Source: CAVQEK01 sp963711495
GTDB taxonomy: Bacteria; Bacteroidota; Bacteroidia; Cytophagales; Cyclobacteriaceae
NCBI GenBank assembly: GCA_963711495.1
Contig: CAVQEK010000003.1
Location: 1 to 64,000 of the forward strand
Direction: 5' to 3'
DNA length: 64,000 nt
Shown: piece by piece, positions 44,003 to 53,335 of the stretch
How the letters are laid out: every line of letters starts with the position of its first letter
Numbering within the stretch: the stretch's first letter is position 1
The notes under the pieces: model-generated
The model's database searches: none
The model's input: the letters and a program-made list of their open reading frames with translations, nothing else
Told to the model about the DNA's origin: nothing
Position numbers and translations under genes: made by a program

Positions 44003-46405
44003 ATGTATAAATTTCAAGTTAAATTAAATCAGTTGGACAGTTTTTGGAGAAAAAGAATTTTTTGGGGCATGCTATCTTTGTTTGGAATATGGTATGCTTT
44101 TTATGCCATTCCGACCAAACTTTTTCATACACCTTATTCAACTTTACTATTAGATAGAAATGGAAAACTTTTAGGAGCTTCTATTGCCACAGATGGTCAG
44201 TGGAGATTTCCTGAGATGGATTCGGTGCCGGTCAAGTTTGAAAAAGCATTGTTATCTTTCGAGGATCAATACTTCTATTATCATCCCGGGTTCAATCCGG
44301 CTGCCCTTTTACGGGCGTTATACCTCAACTTAAAAAATGGTCGTATTGTCAGTGGCGGCAGCACCATTACCATGCAGGTGGTGCGACTTTCCGCACGTAA
44401 GGAAAGAACGGTTTGGGAAAAGATATTGGAAATATTGAAAGCAACCAGGCTGGAGTTAAAATATTCCAAGTCACAGATATTGTTGCTTTATGCTTCTCAT
44501 GCTCCTTTTGGAGGCAATGTTGTTGGTCTTGAAGCAGCTTCCTGGCGTTATTTTGCACGGCCTCCGGAAACATTATCGTGGGCTGAATCTGCCTTGCTCG
44601 CAGTCTTGCCCAATAGTCCGGCTTTGATTTATCCGGGAAAGAACCATCATCAGCTCATAATAAAAAGGAATCGCCTGCTGGACAAACTGTATCATAACGG
44701 TGACATTGATTCGCTCACCAATGTTTTAGCAAAACAAGAACCAGTGCCGGGATTACCTCAGAGATTACCATCTGTTACGCCTCATTTACTGGAACGCGCA
44801 AAAAGGGAAGGTCAGGCTGGGACAAGAATTGCTTCGGGCATTGATGGGGGAATGCAAAGCAAAGCCAATCGATTGGTGCAGGATTATTACCGTCAATACA
44901 AATACAATGGAATTAATAATATAGGTTTAGTGGTGATCAAAGTAGAAACTGGCGAGGCACTTGTCTATGTTGGCAACACCATTACTGATGATCATTCAGG
45001 TGACCAGGTAGATATGATTGAAGCGCCACGCAGTACAGGGAGCATTTTAAAACCGTTATTATATGCCGCCATGTTACAGGAAGGTCAGATTTTACCGGGA
45101 ACCCTGGTCCCGGACATTCCAACTTATTTGGATGGATTTGCCCCTAAGAATTTTAATAAATCTTATGATGGGGCCGTTCCGGCCAATGTAGCACTGGCAC
45201 ATTCACTAAATATTCCAGCAGTTCACATGCTTCAGAATTATGGGTATGAAAAATTCCATTTTCTGCTGAATAAATTGGGATTGACTACCATCACCAGACC
45301 GCCGTCCAACTACGGACTTTCACTCATTCTTGGAGGTGCCGAAGCAACCTTGTGGGACTTGACTGGCGTGTATGCAGGAATGGCGCGTACACTGAATCAT
45401 TTCCATACACTGGCGGCGCCAAAAAGATATCAAATGCACGATTACCATCCGAATAGTTACCTGAAGAAAAAGATGGTCACGCGCACATTAAAGCATGGTG
45501 ATCTCACAAATTCCATTTATAATGCCGGATCACTTTGGTTTACGTTCCGCGCGATGCTGGAAGTAAACCGGCCGGAAGAAGAAGCTTCATGGCGTGCCTT
45601 CGCTTCTTCCCGAAAAATCGCCTGGAAAACAGGGACAAGTTATGGCTTCAGAGATGCCTGGGCCATTGGTGTTACACCAGAATATGTAGTAGGAGTATGG
45701 GTTGGGAATGCCGACGGCGAGGGAAGGCCAGGCTTGACTGGCATTCAGGCCGCCGCACCTATTCTTTTCGATATGTTCAACTATTTACCACCGACGTCAT
45801 GGTTCATTAAACCGGTTAGTGTTGTCCATAATATTCCATTGTGTAAGTTTAGTGGTGAACGGGCAGGTGAAAATTGCCCTGAAATTGAATACGGAGAAAT
45901 TCCTGAGGAAGGATTGCACACACCGATTTGCCACTATTGCAAAACCATCAATCTCGATGTAAAAGGACATTTCAGGGTGACCAGTGACTGCGAAGAAGTA
46001 GGTCAAATACGTCAGGAAAAATGGTTTATTCTTCCCCCGGTGGAAGAATGGTATTATCGGCATAAAAATCCGGAGTACAAAAGGGTTCCGCCTTTCAGAA
46101 AAGACTGTATCTCAGTGGACCCGGCATTGCCATCTATGGAATTTATTTATCCGAAAGCCAGATCCAGAATATATGTTCCATTACAGTTAGATGGCACCAT
46201 GGGTAAAACTGTTTTTGAAGTGGCGCATCGGCGTCCGGAAACGCTTATCTATTGGCATCTTGACGATCAATATTTGGGTTCGACCCGGAATTTGCATCAA
46301 ATGGCACTTTCCCCTGCTGAAGGTTGGCATAAAATTACCCTGGTTGATGAAAATGGGGAAGTATTGGAAGAAAATTTCGATATCATTGGAACAAAGCGGC
46401 AGTGA
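44003..46405 (+). CDS. pbpC: Penicillin-binding protein 1C
   Basis: 800 residues. One membrane helix (about 20-37) is followed by a GT51 glycosyltransferase domain (EDQYFYYHPGFNP and SGGSTITMQVVRL), then a transpeptidase domain with Ser347-Ile-Leu-Lys350, SLN (AHSLNIPAVHM) and Lys542-Thr-Gly (KTGTSYGFRDAW). The final 90 residues match the BiPBP_C domain that marks the 1C type. A Cys-rich stretch (LCKFSGERAGENCPE, then ICHYCK) precedes it. pbpC often sits beside an alpha-2-macroglobulin gene, but none is adjacent here. Confidence 0.94.
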   Translation: MYKFQVKLNQLDSFWRKRIFWGMLSLFGIWYAFYAIPTKLFHTPYSTLLLDRNGKLLGASIATDGQWRFPEMDSVPVKFEKALLSFEDQYFYYHPGFNPAALLRALYLNLKNGRIVSGGSTITMQVVRLSARKERTVWEKILEILKATRLELKYSKSQILLLYASHAPFGGNVVGLEAASWRYFARPPETLSWAESALLAVLPNSPALIYPGKNHHQLIIKRNRLLDKLYHNGDIDSLTNVLAKQEPVPGLPQRLPSVTPHLLERAKREGQAGTRIASGIDGGMQSKANRLVQDYYRQYKYNGINNIGLVVIKVETGEALVYVGNTITDDHSGDQVDMIEAPRSTGSILKPLLYAAMLQEGQILPGTLVPDIPTYLDGFAPKNFNKSYDGAVPANVALAHSLNIPAVHMLQNYGYEKFHFLLNKLGLTTITRPPSNYGLSLILGGAEATLWDLTGVYAGMARTLNHFHTLAAPKRYQMHDYHPNSYLKKKMVTRTLKHGDLTNSIYNAGSLWFTFRAMLEVNRPEEEASWRAFASSRKIAWKTGTSYGFRDAWAIGVTPEYVVGVWVGNADGEGRPGLTGIQAAAPILFDMFNYLPPTSWFIKPVSVVHNIPLCKFSGERAGENCPEIEYGEIPEEGLHTPICHYCKTINLDVKGHFRVTSDCEEVGQIRQEKWFILPPVEEWYYRHKNPEYKRVPPFRKDCISVDPALPSMEFIYPKARSRIYVPLQLDGTMGKTVFEVAHRRPETLIYWHLDDQYLGSTRNLHQMALSPAEGWHKITLVDENGEVLEENFDIIGTKRQ

Positions 46406-46767
46406 AACACGCTTGAGTTATATATTTTGTGATGTCTCGAAAGCCAGATTGCGAATATTATCTGATCATCCGTTATAACGGATGCTCGGGTTTTCAGACG
46501 TGGGTCCCATTTGAGATTGTTATGCTTTTTTGTTTATGAAAGAAGTGAAAGGAATAAATTTTAAACCATTAAAACCATACTTAAAAAAAGCCTATAATTT
46601 AAATTTTTCGCCTTTTCTTATTAATATTGACTTCACAACTTTCACTTGCCCTGTGAACATTTTAATGGTATTTTACATTGGACCTGGGGCAATTTTTCTT
46701 TTAAGACTTAAAATTAATGTGTATTCAATAAACCAAGTTTTTTTAACCCTAAAAACACCTTTTAAAT
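46406..46767. other. Intergenic region between pbpC and the sugar oxidoreductase operon
   Basis: About 360 bases, AT-rich after 46520. It holds a palindrome at 46464-46487 and should hold the promoter of the operon starting at 46768. An 81-codon frame (46530-46775) is low-complexity and overlaps the next start, so it is not called as a gene. Confidence 0.6.
46464..46487. promoter_or_regulatory. Long palindrome, possible operator or transcript-end hairpin
   Basis: An 18-base perfect palindrome (CATCCGTTATAACGGATG, 46467-46484), extended by two more matching pairs after one mismatch on each side. It is 60 bases after the pbpC stop and about 280 bases before the next gene. The size and symmetry fit a repressor site, but a U-poor hairpin at the pbpC transcript end is also possible. 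Confidence 0.35.
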
Positions 46768-47922
46768 ATGAGTAGAAAATTAAGAATGGGAATGATAGGC
46801 GGAGGTCGCGGCGCCTTTATTGGTGGCGTCCATAGAATTGCCGCGGGAATTGACGGTCACATTGAACTGGTTTGTGGAGCATTGCATGTCGACCCCGAGA
46901 TTGCCGTATTATCTGGCCAGGACCTTTATCTAGCCCCCGAAAGGACCTACCGTACTTACCGGGAAATGTTTGAAAAGGAAAGTAAGCTTCCGGAAACTGA
47001 ACGAATGGATTTTGTCAGCATCGTTACACCAAATCATGTGCATTTTGAACCGGCAAAACTGGCGCTGGAACATGGCTTTCATGTAGTATGTGAGAAGCCT
47101 GTGTCCTTTTCTCTTAACGAGGCCATGCAGTTACAGAAGTTGGTTAAAGATACAGGGCTGGTATTCGCATTGACCCATACCTATACCGGTTATCCCATGA
47201 TCAAACAAGCGCGGGAAATGTTGCAATCTGGTGTTTTTGGAAAAATCCGCAAAGTAGTAGTGGAATATCCTCAGGGTTGGTTGTCAACACCAGTGGAACA
47301 GAGTGGCAATCAACAGGCTTCCTGGAGAACCGACCCCAAAAAATCCGGAAAGGCGGGATCTGTGGGTGATATCGGGACTCATGCCGAAAATCTGGCAGAA
47401 ACGATCACAGGTTTGCATATTACCGAACTCAGTGCTGATGTAACCACGTTCGTTCCAGGCAGGTTACTCGATGACGATGCAAACGTATTGTTGCGATTTG
47501 ATAATGGCGCTAAGGGCGTTTTACATTGCAGTCAGATCAGTGCCGGTGAGGAAAATGCCATAAATATCCGCGTTTATGGTGAAAAGGGAGGAATTCAATG
47601 GCATCAGCATGATCCGAATACGATGTATGTAAAGTGGTTGGATAAACCCATGGAAGTGTATCGTACCGGAATGGGATATATGGGTAAAATGGCTGTAGCC
47701 AATACAAGAACACCGGCAGGACACCCCGAAGGTTATCTGGAAGCTTTCGCCAACATATATCGTAATTTCACCAAAGTGGTACAGGCCAGGGTCGACGGCA
47801 TTGAACCAGACCCGGTGAATCTCGATTTTCCAACGGTAGAGGATGGCGTTCGGGGCATGAAATTTATCGATGCAGTAATCGAATCAGGGCATAATAATGC
47901 CGCCTGGACAAAACTTGATTGA
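46768..47922 (+). CDS. Gfo/Idh/MocA family oxidoreductase
   Basis: 384 residues, an NAD(P)-dependent sugar or inositol dehydrogenase family member. The Rossmann motif is GMIGGGRGAFIGG (residues 8-20), the EKP motif is in VVCEKPVSF near residue 112, and GSVGDIGTHAENLAE near residue 197 is the usual catalytic region. There is no Tat or Sec signal, so it is cytoplasmic. Relatives oxidise the C3 hydroxyl of glycosides to 3-keto sugars or reduce them back. The next gene, about 110 bases on, is an isomerase-like TIM barrel, then a DUF1080 gene, a set known from 3-keto-glycoside metabolism. Confidence 0.92.
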   Translation: MSRKLRMGMIGGGRGAFIGGVHRIAAGIDGHIELVCGALHVDPEIAVLSGQDLYLAPERTYRTYREMFEKESKLPETERMDFVSIVTPNHVHFEPAKLALEHGFHVVCEKPVSFSLNEAMQLQKLVKDTGLVFALTHTYTGYPMIKQAREMLQSGVFGKIRKVVVEYPQGWLSTPVEQSGNQQASWRTDPKKSGKAGSVGDIGTHAENLAETITGLHITELSADVTTFVPGRLLDDDANVLLRFDNGAKGVLHCSQISAGEENAINIRVYGEKGGIQWHQHDPNTMYVKWLDKPMEVYRTGMGYMGKMAVANTRTPAGHPEGYLEAFANIYRNFTKVVQARVDGIEPDPVNLDFPTVEDGVRGMKFIDAVIESGHNNAAWTKLD

Positions 47923-48031
47923 CAAAGAAAGATTATCCTAATAATTATTTAAAGTCCATGTAAATCAACCTGAACAAAAATGGGTTTACATGGACATTTC
48001 ATCTGAACTTAAACATTAAATTTTGACTGAA

Positions 48032-49075
48032 ATGAAAGGACCCGCAATTTTTTTAGCCCAGTTCATGGGTGACAATCCACCATTTAATAATCTGGATAAT
48101 ATATGTAAATACATGGCCGGTATCGGTTATAAAGGCATACAGATCCCAACATGGGACAGCCGGTGTGTAGATCTGAAAAAACTGGCTGAAAGCAAAAATT
48201 ACGCCGATGAGATCAAGGGTGTCGTAGCCCAAAATGGACTGGAAATCACCGAACTTGCTTCACACTTGCAAGGTCAATTAGTGGCTGTACACCCAGCCTA
48301 CGACGCCATGTTCGATGGTTTTGCAGCACCGGATGTGAGGAATAATCCCAAAGCCCGTACAGCGTGGGCCGTAGAACAAATGAAGCTCAATGCACGGGCA
48401 AGCAAGAATCTCGGGCTTACATCGCATCCTTCATTTTCAGGGGCATTGTTGTGGCCATTTGTGTATCCTTGGCCTCAGAGGCCTGCAGGTCTGGTGGATT
48501 CTGGATTTAAAGAACTTGGTAAGAGATGGAAACCCATTCTGGATGTGTTTGATGAAAATGGAGTTGATGTATGCTATGAACTGCATCCCGGTGAAGATCT
48601 CCATGATGGACTCACTTTCGAAATGTTCCTGGAAGCGACTGATAATCATCCGCGGGCCAACATTAATTACGATCCCAGTCATTTTGTGCTACAACAACTG
48701 GATTATTTGCAATTCATTGATTTTTATCACGAACGTATCAAGGCTTTTCATGTTAAAGACGCCGAATTCAATCCATCAGGAAAAGCAGGAGTCTACGGCG
48801 CATATCAGGGATGGGTTGACCGTCCCGGTCGTTTTAGGAGTTTAGGTGATGGTCAGGTGGATTTTAAAGGCATTTTCAGTAAAATGGCACAGTATAATTA
48901 TGATGGTTGGGCGGTGCTGGAATGGGAGTGCTGCTTAAAAAATCCGGAAGATGGCGCTAAAGAAGGAGCACCATTTATCAAGGAACATATGATCAAAAAG
49001 ACTGAAAAGGCTTTTGATGATTTTGCCGATTCCGGGGTAGATGACGCCGGTAATAAGAAGATTTTGGGCATTTAA
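48032..49075 (+). CDS. Sugar phosphate isomerase/epimerase-like TIM barrel (cytoplasmic)
   Basis: About 347 residues from the ATG at 48032; a TTG at 48023 would add three residues. There is no signal peptide. The barrel carries likely metal ligands in VCYELHPGEDL, NYDPSHFVLQ, KAFHVKDAEF and AVLEWECC. It belongs to the xylose-isomerase-like superfamily and may epimerise, isomerise or eliminate a keto-sugar. The DUF1080 gene starts four bases after this stop, so the two are on one transcript with the Gfo/Idh gene before them. Confidence 0.9.
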   Translation: MKGPAIFLAQFMGDNPPFNNLDNICKYMAGIGYKGIQIPTWDSRCVDLKKLAESKNYADEIKGVVAQNGLEITELASHLQGQLVAVHPAYDAMFDGFAAPDVRNNPKARTAWAVEQMKLNARASKNLGLTSHPSFSGALLWPFVYPWPQRPAGLVDSGFKELGKRWKPILDVFDENGVDVCYELHPGEDLHDGLTFEMFLEATDNHPRANINYDPSHFVLQQLDYLQFIDFYHERIKAFHVKDAEFNPSGKAGVYGAYQGWVDRPGRFRSLGDGQVDFKGIFSKMAQYNYDGWAVLEWECCLKNPEDGAKEGAPFIKEHMIKKTEKAFDDFADSGVDDAGNKKILGI

Positions 49076-49078
49076 ACT

Positions 49079-49792
49079 ATGAATTGGGGAACGATGAAAA
49101 GTAATAGAAGTATTTTTACCAGGGGAGCGTTGGTCATTGGCTTGCTGCTGTTGGTATTTGGATTTAAGGTTATTCATGCGAAAAAAGAAGGCGCATGGAC
49201 CATGTTGTTTGACGGATCAAACCTCAATGCCTGGCGCGGTTGGAAAATGAATGAGGTGCCAACACAATGGAAAATTGAAGATGGAGCCATTGTTCTCGAT
49301 GGAAAAGGTGGTGTCGATTTGATCACAAAAAATGAATATGGTAATTTTATTCTGGAGCTGGACTGGAAAATTTCGAAGTGTGGCAACAGTGGTATCATTT
49401 ATCATAGTGTAGAGGCGGATTCCCTGCACGCTACTTACCAATCCGGACCGGAAATGCAAATCTTGGACAACGATTGTCATCCTGATGGTAAAATCAAAAC
49501 ACATCGGGCAGGTGATAATTATGACATGCAATCCTGTACAGTGGAGACTGTGAAACCAGTGGGTGAGTGGAATCATGTAAAACTGGTGGTCAATGGAAAT
49601 CATGTGGAGCAATGGCTCAATGGTACTAAAGTCGTTGAATTTGACCAGGGGTCACCGGAATGGAAAGCACAATTGGCAAAGTCAAAATTTGCCAAATGGC
49701 CGTTGTATGCCAAAGCTAAAAAAGGCCATATTTCCTTGCAAAATCATGGTAATAAAGTTTGGTTCAAAGATATTCGAATCAAAGAATTATAA
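49079..49792 (+). CDS. DUF1080 (3-keto-disaccharide hydrolase-type) protein
   Basis: 237 residues; an N-terminal hydrophobic signal or anchor (about residues 16-34) exports it. An ATG at 49094 is an alternative start five codons in. The concanavalin-like DUF1080 domain covers about 40-235: MLFDGSNLNAWRGWK, ILELDWKISKCGNSGIIYH, and GPEMQILDN with HRAGDNYDM. Members have been linked to hydrolysis or elimination of 3-keto-glycosides. It ends the operon, followed by a strong terminator at 49821. Confidence 0.9.
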   Translation: MNWGTMKSNRSIFTRGALVIGLLLLVFGFKVIHAKKEGAWTMLFDGSNLNAWRGWKMNEVPTQWKIEDGAIVLDGKGGVDLITKNEYGNFILELDWKISKCGNSGIIYHSVEADSLHATYQSGPEMQILDNDCHPDGKIKTHRAGDNYDMQSCTVETVKPVGEWNHVKLVVNGNHVEQWLNGTKVVEFDQGSPEWKAQLAKSKFAKWPLYAKAKKGHISLQNHGNKVWFKDIRIKEL

Positions 49793-49820
49793 TATTTAGC
49801 ATTAAATTTATTATTCCAGA

Positions 49821-49858
49821 AAAACGGGTTACTGCTTGGTGACCCGTTTTCTTTTTTT
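49821..49858 (+). terminator. Rho-independent terminator after the DUF1080 gene
   Basis: AAAACGGGTTAC and GTGACCCGTTTT pair as a twelve-base stem (one G-T wobble) around a six-base loop, followed by CTTTTTTT. It lies 28 bases after the DUF1080 stop and closes the Gfo/Idh-isomerase-DUF1080 operon. The A-run before the stem also lets it work in the reverse direction. Confidence 0.88.
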
Positions 49859-49936
49859 ATTATTGCAAAATTGTTCTGTTTAGAACTGACCAAAAACTTA
49901 TTAATTGAACTTTAACCTTTTAACACCTGAATTCCA

Positions 49937-52900
49937 ATGATTAGGAGTGGAAACTTATGCTTGATTTTTTTGCTGGGGGTTTTATTAACCTTTTTCTCTT
50001 GTAGTTCCGAGAAACAAAAGCGTGTTCTCATTTTCACCAAAACGCTGGGATTCCGACACAGTTCGATTCCCAAAGGGAAAGAAGTACTGATGAAGTTGTG
50101 CCGGGATAACCATATCATCGCAGACACCACTGAAAATGCCGATTATTTTGTTACAGACAGTTTAAAAAAATACATTGCTGTCATTTTTTTAAATACGACC
50201 GGCAATGTACTCAATCATGTTCAACAGGCTCATTTCGAACGCTATATTCAAGCCGGCGGTGGCTATATGGGAGTTCATTCTGCCACAGATACCGAATATA
50301 AATGGCCCTGGTATAACAGGCTGGTTGGCGCTTATTTTGAGAGTCATCCCAAACAACAAGAGGCCGTTATTGATGTAGTAGACAAATCACATCCGGCTGG
50401 TGCCCCACTCCCGGAAAAATGGAAGCGGTTTGATGAATGGTACAATTTTAAAAGCATTCAGCCAGATATTCATGTGTTGGCGAAGCTCGATGAATCAACC
50501 TACGAAGGAGGCAAAAATGGCAGGGATCACCCCTTTGCATGGTATCACGAATTTGATGGTGGAAGAGCATTCTACACCGAAGGCGGCCATACTAATGCGA
50601 GTTATGATGAACCGCTTTTTCAAAAACATTTATTAGGCGGACTTCAGTATGCTATTGGAGACAATCATCTGGACTATGATAAAGCGTACACTCCGTTAGT
50701 GCCTGAGGAAAACAGGTTTGTGAAGAAAGTGCTGATCCGTGACCTCAATGAACCCGAGGAGTTGGAAGTGTTCAAAGATGGCAAGGTCTTGTTTACCGAG
50801 CGAAAAGGAGCCTTGAAATTATATGATCCTAAGACCGATACCGTAAAATTGGTTGCCCAACTCAATGTAGAAACAAAATTTGAAGATGGTTTAATGGGCC
50901 TGGCGCTCGACCCGGATTATTATCATAATCACTGGATTTACCTCTATTATTCTAAACCCGGAGACGACTGGATGCAAAATTTATCCCGGTTTGTCTTTAT
51001 TGCGGACAGCCTTTTGCTGAATACCGAAAAAGTATTGCTCCAGGTGCATGTGCAGCGGCTCACGTGTTGCCACACTGGTGGTTCGATAGAATTTGGCCCT
51101 GGCGGTTTGCTCTACCTGTCTACCGGTGATGATTCCAGTCCTTTTAACACCAAAGAATTGAAATATAATTCAGATGGAGAAGGACCGATGAATGAAATGC
51201 CGGGCTGGTTCCCATACGATGCGCAAAAGTCATCAGCAAATACCAATGATCTTCGAGGCAAAGTGTTGCGCATTAAGCCGGAACCAGATGGCACTTATTC
51301 TATCCCCGATGGAAACTTGTTCCCGAAAGATGGCACTCAGGGAAGGCCTGAAATTTATGTGATGGGGTGTCGCAATCCCTACAGGATCGGTGTGGATCAG
51401 AAAACAGGCATATTGTATTATGGCGATGTGGGACCCGATGCCGGGGAAGACACCGAAAGGGGACCTCGAGGCTATGATGAAGTAAACCAGGTGAAAAAGG
51501 CCGGGTTTTTTGGCTGGCCATATTTTATTGGAAATAACAGACCCTATCATAAGTATAATTATGCTACCGGAGAGATTGGACCTTATTTCGATCCGCAAAG
51601 GCCTGTGAACACGTCACCAAATAACACCGGAGCCAAAATATTGCCTCCCGCCCAGCCTGCCATGATCTACTATCCTTACGTCGAGTCCAGGGAATTTGAA
51701 GGCTTGGGTAAAGGAGGGCGAACAGCCATGGCAGGTCCGGTTTATTATTATGATAATTATCCGCCTAACTCCCATAAATTGCCCAGAAATTATGATGGGA
51801 AATTCTTTTTCTATGACTGGATCCGCGACTGGATTATGGCAGCTACTTTTGATAAAAATAACAACCTGGTGGATTATGAGCCATTTTTGCCATCATTTGA
51901 TTTTTCCAACATCATGGATATGACCATAGCACCTGATGGCACCATGTATATTTTAGAGTATGGAATGAATTGGTTTTCGCAAAACATGGATGCCACTTTG
52001 TCGCGAATTGACTACGCAGAAGGAAACCGGGTTCCTGTTGCCAAAATTGCTGCCGACAAAACTGTAGGGGCCGCGCCTTTTAAGGTAATGTTCTCAGCAG
52101 AGAAATCGTTTGACTATGACAAAAAAGACCAATTGACATACGAATGGTCGTTTACCGGACCGGATGAAAAACAGGCGGAAGGAAAAACGTCAGCATACAC
52201 GTTTGAAAAGCCCGGAATTTATAATGCTTCGGTCAAAGTAGTTGATCTGTCAGGAGATTATTCCATTGCGAGTTTGCAAATAAAAGTCGGCAATGACATG
52301 CCCAAAGTCGATATCGACATAGCAGGAAATAACACTTTTTATTGGGACGATGAACCGGTGAAATATGCTGTTAAGTTGAATGATACAGAAGATGGGCAAT
52401 ATCCCGGAAATATAAGCAAGGATGCCATTGCGTTATCAATTGACTATATGCCGGTAGGTTTCGATGAAACCGTGATCGCCCAGGGACACCAGCAAAAAAG
52501 TGATCTGTTGGACGGCGCCGCCCTTGTTAAAGGCAGCGATTGCTTTTCCTGTCATAAAATCAATGAAAAATCCATTGGACCCCAATATCTGTCTGTCGCT
52601 GATCGCTATGACGATACGGATGAAAATATCGCCAAACTGGCACAGAAAGTAATAAAAGGTGGTAATGGCGTTTGGGGAGAACAAAATATGTCGGCACATC
52701 CACAACTCTCTTTAGATGAGGCCAAAGCGATGGTGAAATATGTTTTGTCACTGAATGATCTGGAAACCAAACCGAGCTATGCACTTGAAGGCTCGTTTAT
52801 GCCAAAGGACCAGGAGATGCCGGGTACCATTGGTTACTATGTATTCAATACAACGTACACCGATCGAGGAGGCAATGTGATCGGACCTTTAAAAGTGACA

Positions 52901-53335
52901 AAAACAGTCCGGTTGCGGAATGCCAAACTGGAAGCGGAAAGTTATGATGATTCCAAAAACGTGAATAGAGATCGGTCCGGAGGCAATAATATTGTATTTA
53001 TTAGAAGCCAGGGTAAAAATTCATACCTTGAATTCAATGATATTGATCTGGCCGGGATTCAATCGTTCAAAGTTCGGGGGGGCGCTACTGTCAATAATTT
53101 TAACGTACAAATAAGACAAGATTCAGTTGGAGGCAATTTGGTTTCTGAATTCAGCTTGCCTGAGGTAACGGATCAAGCACATTTTCGTGAGGTTTCAGTG
53201 CCGGTTGTTAAATATAATGACGGCAAGCACGCTCTTTTTTTCGTGTTGCAATATTCGGGATCACGCGATGGCGTTTATGGTGGTATCGATTGGATTCTGT
53301 TTGAAAATGACCTGAAATCGCTGGCGAAAAAGTAA
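49937..53335 (+). CDS. ThuA-PQQ sugar dehydrogenase-PKD-cytochrome c-CBM fusion protein, lipoprotein
   Basis: 1132 residues with a lipoprotein signal (LLTFFSCSSEK). Domains in order: ThuA-like (about 30-245; VLIFTKTLGFRHSSI, then GGGYMGVHSATDTEY); a PQQ-dependent sugar dehydrogenase-like beta propeller (about 250-690; His379 in CCHTGGSIEFGPGGLLYLST, then GCRNPYRIGVD); PKD (about 695-785); a class I cytochrome c (about 850-945; CxxCH at Cys869, Cys872, His873); and a CBM6-like domain (about 985-1130). Electrons from sugar oxidation could pass to the fused cytochrome. The architecture is known in Bacteroidota and Planctomycetes, but its substrate is not established. It follows the terminated DUF1080 operon and has its own promoter region. 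Confidence 0.9.
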   Translation: MIRSGNLCLIFLLGVLLTFFSCSSEKQKRVLIFTKTLGFRHSSIPKGKEVLMKLCRDNHIIADTTENADYFVTDSLKKYIAVIFLNTTGNVLNHVQQAHFERYIQAGGGYMGVHSATDTEYKWPWYNRLVGAYFESHPKQQEAVIDVVDKSHPAGAPLPEKWKRFDEWYNFKSIQPDIHVLAKLDESTYEGGKNGRDHPFAWYHEFDGGRAFYTEGGHTNASYDEPLFQKHLLGGLQYAIGDNHLDYDKAYTPLVPEENRFVKKVLIRDLNEPEELEVFKDGKVLFTERKGALKLYDPKTDTVKLVAQLNVETKFEDGLMGLALDPDYYHNHWIYLYYSKPGDDWMQNLSRFVFIADSLLLNTEKVLLQVHVQRLTCCHTGGSIEFGPGGLLYLSTGDDSSPFNTKELKYNSDGEGPMNEMPGWFPYDAQKSSANTNDLRGKVLRIKPEPDGTYSIPDGNLFPKDGTQGRPEIYVMGCRNPYRIGVDQKTGILYYGDVGPDAGEDTERGPRGYDEVNQVKKAGFFGWPYFIGNNRPYHKYNYATGEIGPYFDPQRPVNTSPNNTGAKILPPAQPAMIYYPYVESREFEGLGKGGRTAMAGPVYYYDNYPPNSHKLPRNYDGKFFFYDWIRDWIMAATFDKNNNLVDYEPFLPSFDFSNIMDMTIAPDGTMYILEYGMNWFSQNMDATLSRIDYAEGNRVPVAKIAADKTVGAAPFKVMFSAEKSFDYDKKDQLTYEWSFTGPDEKQAEGKTSAYTFEKPGIYNASVKVVDLSGDYSIASLQIKVGNDMPKVDIDIAGNNTFYWDDEPVKYAVKLNDTEDGQYPGNISKDAIALSIDYMPVGFDETVIAQGHQQKSDLLDGAALVKGSDCFSCHKINEKSIGPQYLSVADRYDDTDENIAKLAQKVIKGGNGVWGEQNMSAHPQLSLDEAKAMVKYVLSLNDLETKPSYALEGSFMPKDQEMPGTIGYYVFNTTYTDRGGNVIGPLKVTKTVRLRNAKLEAESYDDSKNVNRDRSGGNNIVFIRSQGKNSYLEFNDIDLAGIQSFKVRGGATVNNFNVQIRQDSVGGNLVSEFSLPEVTDQAHFREVSVPVVKYNDGKHALFFVLQYSGSRDGVYGGIDWILFENDLKSLAKK

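Noticed and set aside
46530..46775. An 81-codon plus-strand frame before the Gfo/Idh gene
   Set aside because: Lys/Phe/Asn-rich translation typical of AT-rich spacer, and it overlaps the start of a clear gene.
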